A stretch of DNA of 64,000 nt from Ferrimicrobium sp. (GTDB lineage Bacteria; Actinomycetota; Acidimicrobiia; Acidimicrobiales; Acidimicrobiaceae): the NCBI RefSeq assembly GCF_027319265.1, contig NZ_DAHVNP010000031.1, forward strand, positions 62,001 through 126,000, in the 5' to 3' direction. Shown piece after piece: positions 61,313-64,000 of this stretch. A model generated the notes under the pieces. It saw only the letters and a program-made list of their open reading frames with translations, was not told the origin of the DNA and did no database searches. A program made the position numbers and the translations under genes. Each line of letters begins with the position of its first letter. Position 1 is the stretch's first letter.

Positions 61313-62232
61313 GGAAGATCCCACCGTACGAGGGCGCTTGCCCAGGTCATACCGGCACCAAAACCAGTGAAAAGGACGAGGTCGCCCTTAGAGATGCGCC
61401 CAGCACTCGCTGCATCTGCCAATGCCAAGGGGATGGATCCTGATGAGGTGTTGCCGGTCTTGTCAAGGACGAGGGCGGTCCGATCGAGAGGGATCCCAAG
61501 ACGGTTATTTGCGGCCTGAATGATGCGGAGATTGGCTTGATGGGGGACGAGAAGACTAACCTCGTCGCCGGTAACACCGGCCTGCTTGAGAGCTCGTTGT
61601 GCCGAATCGAGCATCGCACGTACAGCTCGTTTGAAGACCTCCTGGCCTTCCATATACATGTACCCACCGTGGTCGCAGTAGAGGATTGGCCGAGCTGAGC
61701 CGTCGACGCCGAGGTCCCAGCCGAGAAAGGTCTCCTCGTCACTCGCCTCGAGTACGACTGCCCCGGCACCATCTGCGAAGAGCACCGCAGTTGATCGGTC
61801 ATTCTGGTCGGTAATCTTTGACAGCGTGTCGGCGCCAATGACCAGGATGCGGTGATAACCCATCTCAATGAGACCGCGGGCGGTGACAAGAGCGTAGACA
61901 TAGCCAGCGCAGGCTGCATTGATGTCCATACCGCCACCGGTGGTTCCGAGTTGAAAGGTGACCTCAGCGGAGGTGGCTGGCACGGTCTGATCGGGGGTGG
62001 TGGTGGAGAGAATGACGAAGTCGATATCTGCGGGCGTGATGCCGGCGGAAGAGATAGCGTTTCGTCCTGCCTCGATCGCCAACGAGGTGGTGGTGCCACC
62101 AAAACGGCGTTCGTGTATCCCAGTCCGCGATGCGATCCACTCGTCAGAGGTGTCGAGGTACTTTTCAAAATCCGCGTTCGTGACTATTCGTTCTGGCAGG
62201 GCTGCCCCGAAACCAGTTATGCGAGCTCCCAT
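61309..62232 (-). CDS. fabH: 3-oxoacyl-ACP synthase III
   Basis: This is a 307-residue initiating condensing enzyme. The catalytic triad is Cys in DINAACAGYVYALVTA, His in LLVPHQANLRIIQAA and Asn in LDKTGNTSSGSIPLAL. SDEWIASRTGIHERRF is the family N-terminal element. GAAAGG lies six bases before the ATG. It uses an acyl-CoA primer and malonyl-ACP. The primer preference (acetyl, isobutyryl or other) is not readable by eye. The 3' end overlaps fabG by 4 bases. Confidence 0.95.
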   Translation of the reverse strand: MGARITGFGAALPERIVTNADFEKYLDTSDEWIASRTGIHERRFGGTTTSLAIEAGRNAISSAGITPADIDFVILSTTTPDQTVPATSAEVTFQLGTTGGGMDINAACAGYVYALVTARGLIEMGYHRILVIGADTLSKITDQNDRSTAVLFADGAGAVVLEASDEETFLGWDLGVDGSARPILYCDHGGYMYMEGQEVFKRAVRAMLDSAQRALKQAGVTGDEVSLLVPHQANLRIIQAANNRLGIPLDRTALVLDKTGNTSSGSIPLALADAASAGRISKGDLVLFTGFGAGMTWASALVRWDLP

Positions 62233-62280
62233 GGTGACCTTTCTTTATGCGATAGTTGTCGGATGATCATTGAGCATCGC

Positions 62281-63486
62281 CTACTTGTCGGCTAGCGATT
62301 GGTCAGAGACCGTGAGCCAGGCGATCGGCTGTCCTGTGGTAACACGCTCTCCTGATAATGCAATCATTCCTTGAAGGGTCCCCGCAAAAGGCGAGCGCAG
62401 CTCGGCATCACCTATCGTGCCAAGGAGTTGCCCCACGAAAATAGCGTCCCCGACGACACAATTAGCACTCTCCGGCTCAAAGATACCAGTCGACGGTGCG
62501 ACAACGAGGCGTTCAGTGCCATACAGCCGCTCGCCTTGGTGCGAGGTTGCCCAGTCGTCCATTGGTCCCTGGGAAGCGACCAATGCGAGCAACTTTTCTA
62601 GATCTGCCGGTGTCGCGATCGATAGTACAGAGAGTTCAGGTGCGGTGCGTTTCATTAGATTGGTCAACACCCCTCCCGGTCCAACCTCGAGCACCAACCG
62701 TGGTTTGAGTTCCCGCAGGTATTGGATCGTCTCCTCCCAACGCACGGAGTGTGTCAGTTGGTCTGCGAGCAGAGCTGGCCAGTCTGCAGCCTCTACGTGC
62801 TCTCGGGCATCGACGTTTGCAATGACGGGAACCTCAAGATCGTAGAATTTGGTTGCTTCGATGGCTTTGAACAGGCGTTCACGTGCTGCCTCCATGTAGG
62901 GAGAATGAAAGGCGCCACCCACTTTCAGGCGCGTTACTCGCTTGACTCCAAACTCCTTTGCGCGCGCCTCGACTTGGGCAACGGTATCGTGGGTGCCTGA
63001 GAGGACGATCTGTGATGCGGAGTTGTGGTTGGCCACCCACAGGTCGCCCGGAATGCTTTCGCAAATCGCCCTGGCAACGTCGAGATCTGCGCCAAGCAAG
63101 GCGATCATGGCCCCAGGTTGCGCCTCTGCAGCGATCGCCATCGCTTCGCCTCGTTCTTGAACGAGGCGAAGCCCTGCGTCGAAGGCGAGGCCGCCGGCTG
63201 CTACCAGTGCTGCATACTCCCCAAGGGAGTGTCCCGCGCAGACCTGGGGGGCGACGCCGAGACGCTCTACCGCGTCGAGTGCCACCATGGAGAGCAAAAA
63301 GGTGGAGATCTGGGTATTGCGGGTGATCTGGAGCATCTCCGAATCAGCGTCGGTTAGGAGGTGGGTCAGATCGCGGTCGAGAACGTTGCTTGCCTCTTCG
63401 ACCAATTCGAAGGAGGGATGGTCGGCCCAGGGTGCACCCATCCCAGGTTGCTGTGATCCCTGTCCTGGAAAGACAAAGGCAATCAT
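62281..63486 (-). CDS. fabD: Malonyl-CoA:ACP transacylase with C-terminal biotinyl/lipoyl-like domain
   Basis: This is a 401-residue protein, about 90 longer than ordinary FabD. Residues 1-300 are a normal transacylase: FPGQGSQQPGMG, the catalytic Ser in AGHSLGEYAALVAAG, HNSASQIVLSG and the catalytic His in GGAFHSPYMEAAR. After a linker, about residues 320-395 form a biotinyl/lipoyl-like barrel: VVAPSTGIFEP, GDAIFVGQLLGTIGDAEL, then RSPFAGTLQGMIALSGERVT and GQPIAWL. The spot where the modified Lys would be (EAMKM) reads GDAEL, and the domain has no Lys, so biotin or lipoate cannot attach. First gene of the fab operon. Confidence 0.9.
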   Translation of the reverse strand: MIAFVFPGQGSQQPGMGAPWADHPSFELVEEASNVLDRDLTHLLTDADSEMLQITRNTQISTFLLSMVALDAVERLGVAPQVCAGHSLGEYAALVAAGGLAFDAGLRLVQERGEAMAIAAEAQPGAMIALLGADLDVARAICESIPGDLWVANHNSASQIVLSGTHDTVAQVEARAKEFGVKRVTRLKVGGAFHSPYMEAARERLFKAIEATKFYDLEVPVIANVDAREHVEAADWPALLADQLTHSVRWEETIQYLRELKPRLVLEVGPGGVLTNLMKRTAPELSVLSIATPADLEKLLALVASQGPMDDWATSHQGERLYGTERLVVAPSTGIFEPESANCVVGDAIFVGQLLGTIGDAELRSPFAGTLQGMIALSGERVTTGQPIAWLTVSDQSLADK

Positions 63487-63568
63487 TGCTGCATCTCACC
63501 TCCATAGTCAACCTGTCGAGCCATTCCGGCGTTTTCCTGTTAAGTACTTTGATGTCGGCGAGGCCTGA

Positions 63569-63597
63569 TTGGTTACACCTGCGTCGCACATTATGCT
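63569..63597 (+). promoter_or_regulatory. Promoter candidate for tRNA-Leu
   Basis: TTGGTT (63569-63574) and TATGCT (63592-63597) are 17 bases apart and 13 bases before the tRNA. Both are close to the sigma-70 consensus (TTGACA, TATAAT). Transcription would begin a few bases before the tRNA 5' end. Confidence 0.5.
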
Positions 63598-63610
63598 GAT
63601 TCCTCTAGTA

Positions 63611-63696
63611 GCCCGGGTGGTGGAATGGTAGACACGGAGGCCTCAAAAGCCTCTGCTCGCAAGGGCGTGCGGGTTCGAATCCCGCCCCGGGTACCA
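63611..63696 (+). tRNA. tRNA-Leu (CAA)
   Basis: The cloverleaf is complete and has the long variable arm typical of Leu tRNAs. The acceptor arm GCCCGGG pairs with CCCGGGT. The anticodon stem GAGGC/GCCTC holds the loop CTCAAAA, so the anticodon is CAA, reading UUG. The T arm is GCGGG-TTCGAAT-CCCGC. The discriminator is A and the CCA end is encoded (63694-63696). Confidence 0.96.
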
Positions 63697-64000
63697 TCGG
63701 TCGAGCGATCGGCCTCGTGGGTGACCGGGACAAGGCCCCAACAGCAGCGTTCGTGCTGCCTTATTGATGCCGATACCTAGCGTTCGAAGTTACTGGCCCG
63801 AATATACGAGCCCGAAGAGACGAGACAGCCCAGTGTGCGACCGGCTTTCGGCCCGATCTCTGGGCTAGCTGATCAAGCGAGTAACCAACATCGCGAACCG
63901 CGAGGAGGTGCTTCTCCAAGAGCGTGGACAAGCTGGCATCGTCGTGCCGTGGCTACTCCTTGGTCGATGACAACCTCACGTGGCTAGATTGACCAGATAG
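63697..64000. other. Window end, no gene recognised
   Basis: About 300 bases after tRNA-Leu contain no open frame with a ribosome site, no integrase fragment and no partial duplicate of the tRNA 3' end. There is therefore no visible attachment-site repeat within the window. Confidence 0.45.

Noticed and set aside
61347-62168. 273-codon frame overlapping fabH on the same strand
   Set aside because: It is Ser/Pro-rich, with no domain, and is a frame shadow of fabH, whose catalytic motifs are complete.
63611-64000. tRNA-Leu as an integration site
   Set aside because: No integrase gene and no direct repeat of the tRNA 3' end are seen in the remaining 300 bases.

Overview
The window reads as the chromosome of an actinobacterium, most likely a member of the class Acidimicrobiia (the group of Acidimicrobium, Ferrimicrobium and Acidithrix). 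This is inferred from moderately high GC, an SCO6745-family protein, a geranylgeranyl/menaquinone-reductase-like flavoprotein, an actinobacterial-type fatty-acid synthase II cluster and a mycobacterial LldD2-like flavoprotein. No plasmid, phage, intact insertion sequence or CRISPR array is visible. Genes are dense, often share 4-base ATGA start/stop overlaps, and several convergent pairs overlap at their 3' ends.

Layout: (1) 1-5.5 kb: the tail of a membrane protein, tRNA-Cys, a flavin reductase pair, a PPOX-fold protein, and pheA-tyrA for phenylalanine and tyrosine. (2) 5.5-11.5 kb: a c-di-GMP phosphodiesterase candidate with a dead GGDEF domain, then an acyl-CoA ligase, a 74-residue coiled-coil protein and acetoacetyl-CoA synthetase as one transcription unit. 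(3) 12.5-20.1 kb: a complete Liv-type ABC importer, divergent from a CitA/DcuS-like sensor kinase and its regulator. (4) 20.6-32.8 kb: single genes and small units, including an SCO6745 protein, a gamma-carbonic-anhydrase-like protein, an ABC ATPase coupled to a half-size EamA protein, a diguanylate cyclase, AcuI, DinB-like, LldD-like, MFS, a phosphotransferase and an exported beta-helix protein. (5) 33.0-40.5 kb: hisD-C-B-H-A-F, a GroES-like gene, hisI and trpE in one operon. (6) 40.5-49.9 kb: YgfZ, a 1430-residue GGDEF/EAL protein, and an MFS exporter with a two-component system. (7) 50.1-53.5 kb: trpC-F-B-A. (8) 54.4-63.7 kb: LapA-like, a CoA transferase, 6-phosphogluconate dehydrogenase, a UbiB kinase, fabD-fabH-fabG-acpP-fabF, and tRNA-Leu.

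How the genes work together: aromatic amino acid and histidine synthesis are interleaved. trpE sits at the end of the his operon, while trpCFBA lies 10 kb away. hisG, hisE, trpD and trpG are not in the window. A separate TrpF suggests that HisA does not need the dual PriA role. Three c-di-GMP proteins suggest local second-messenger control.

The most interesting points are these: FabD carries a C-terminal biotinyl/lipoyl-like domain with no lysine to modify; two unlisted small ORFs (a 39-residue five-cysteine peptide and a 45-residue Trp-rich peptide) fit tightly into operons; a chaperonin-10-like gene sits inside the his operon; the carbonic-anhydrase-like protein has lost one zinc histidine; and there are several short exact repeats and palindromes at gene boundaries.
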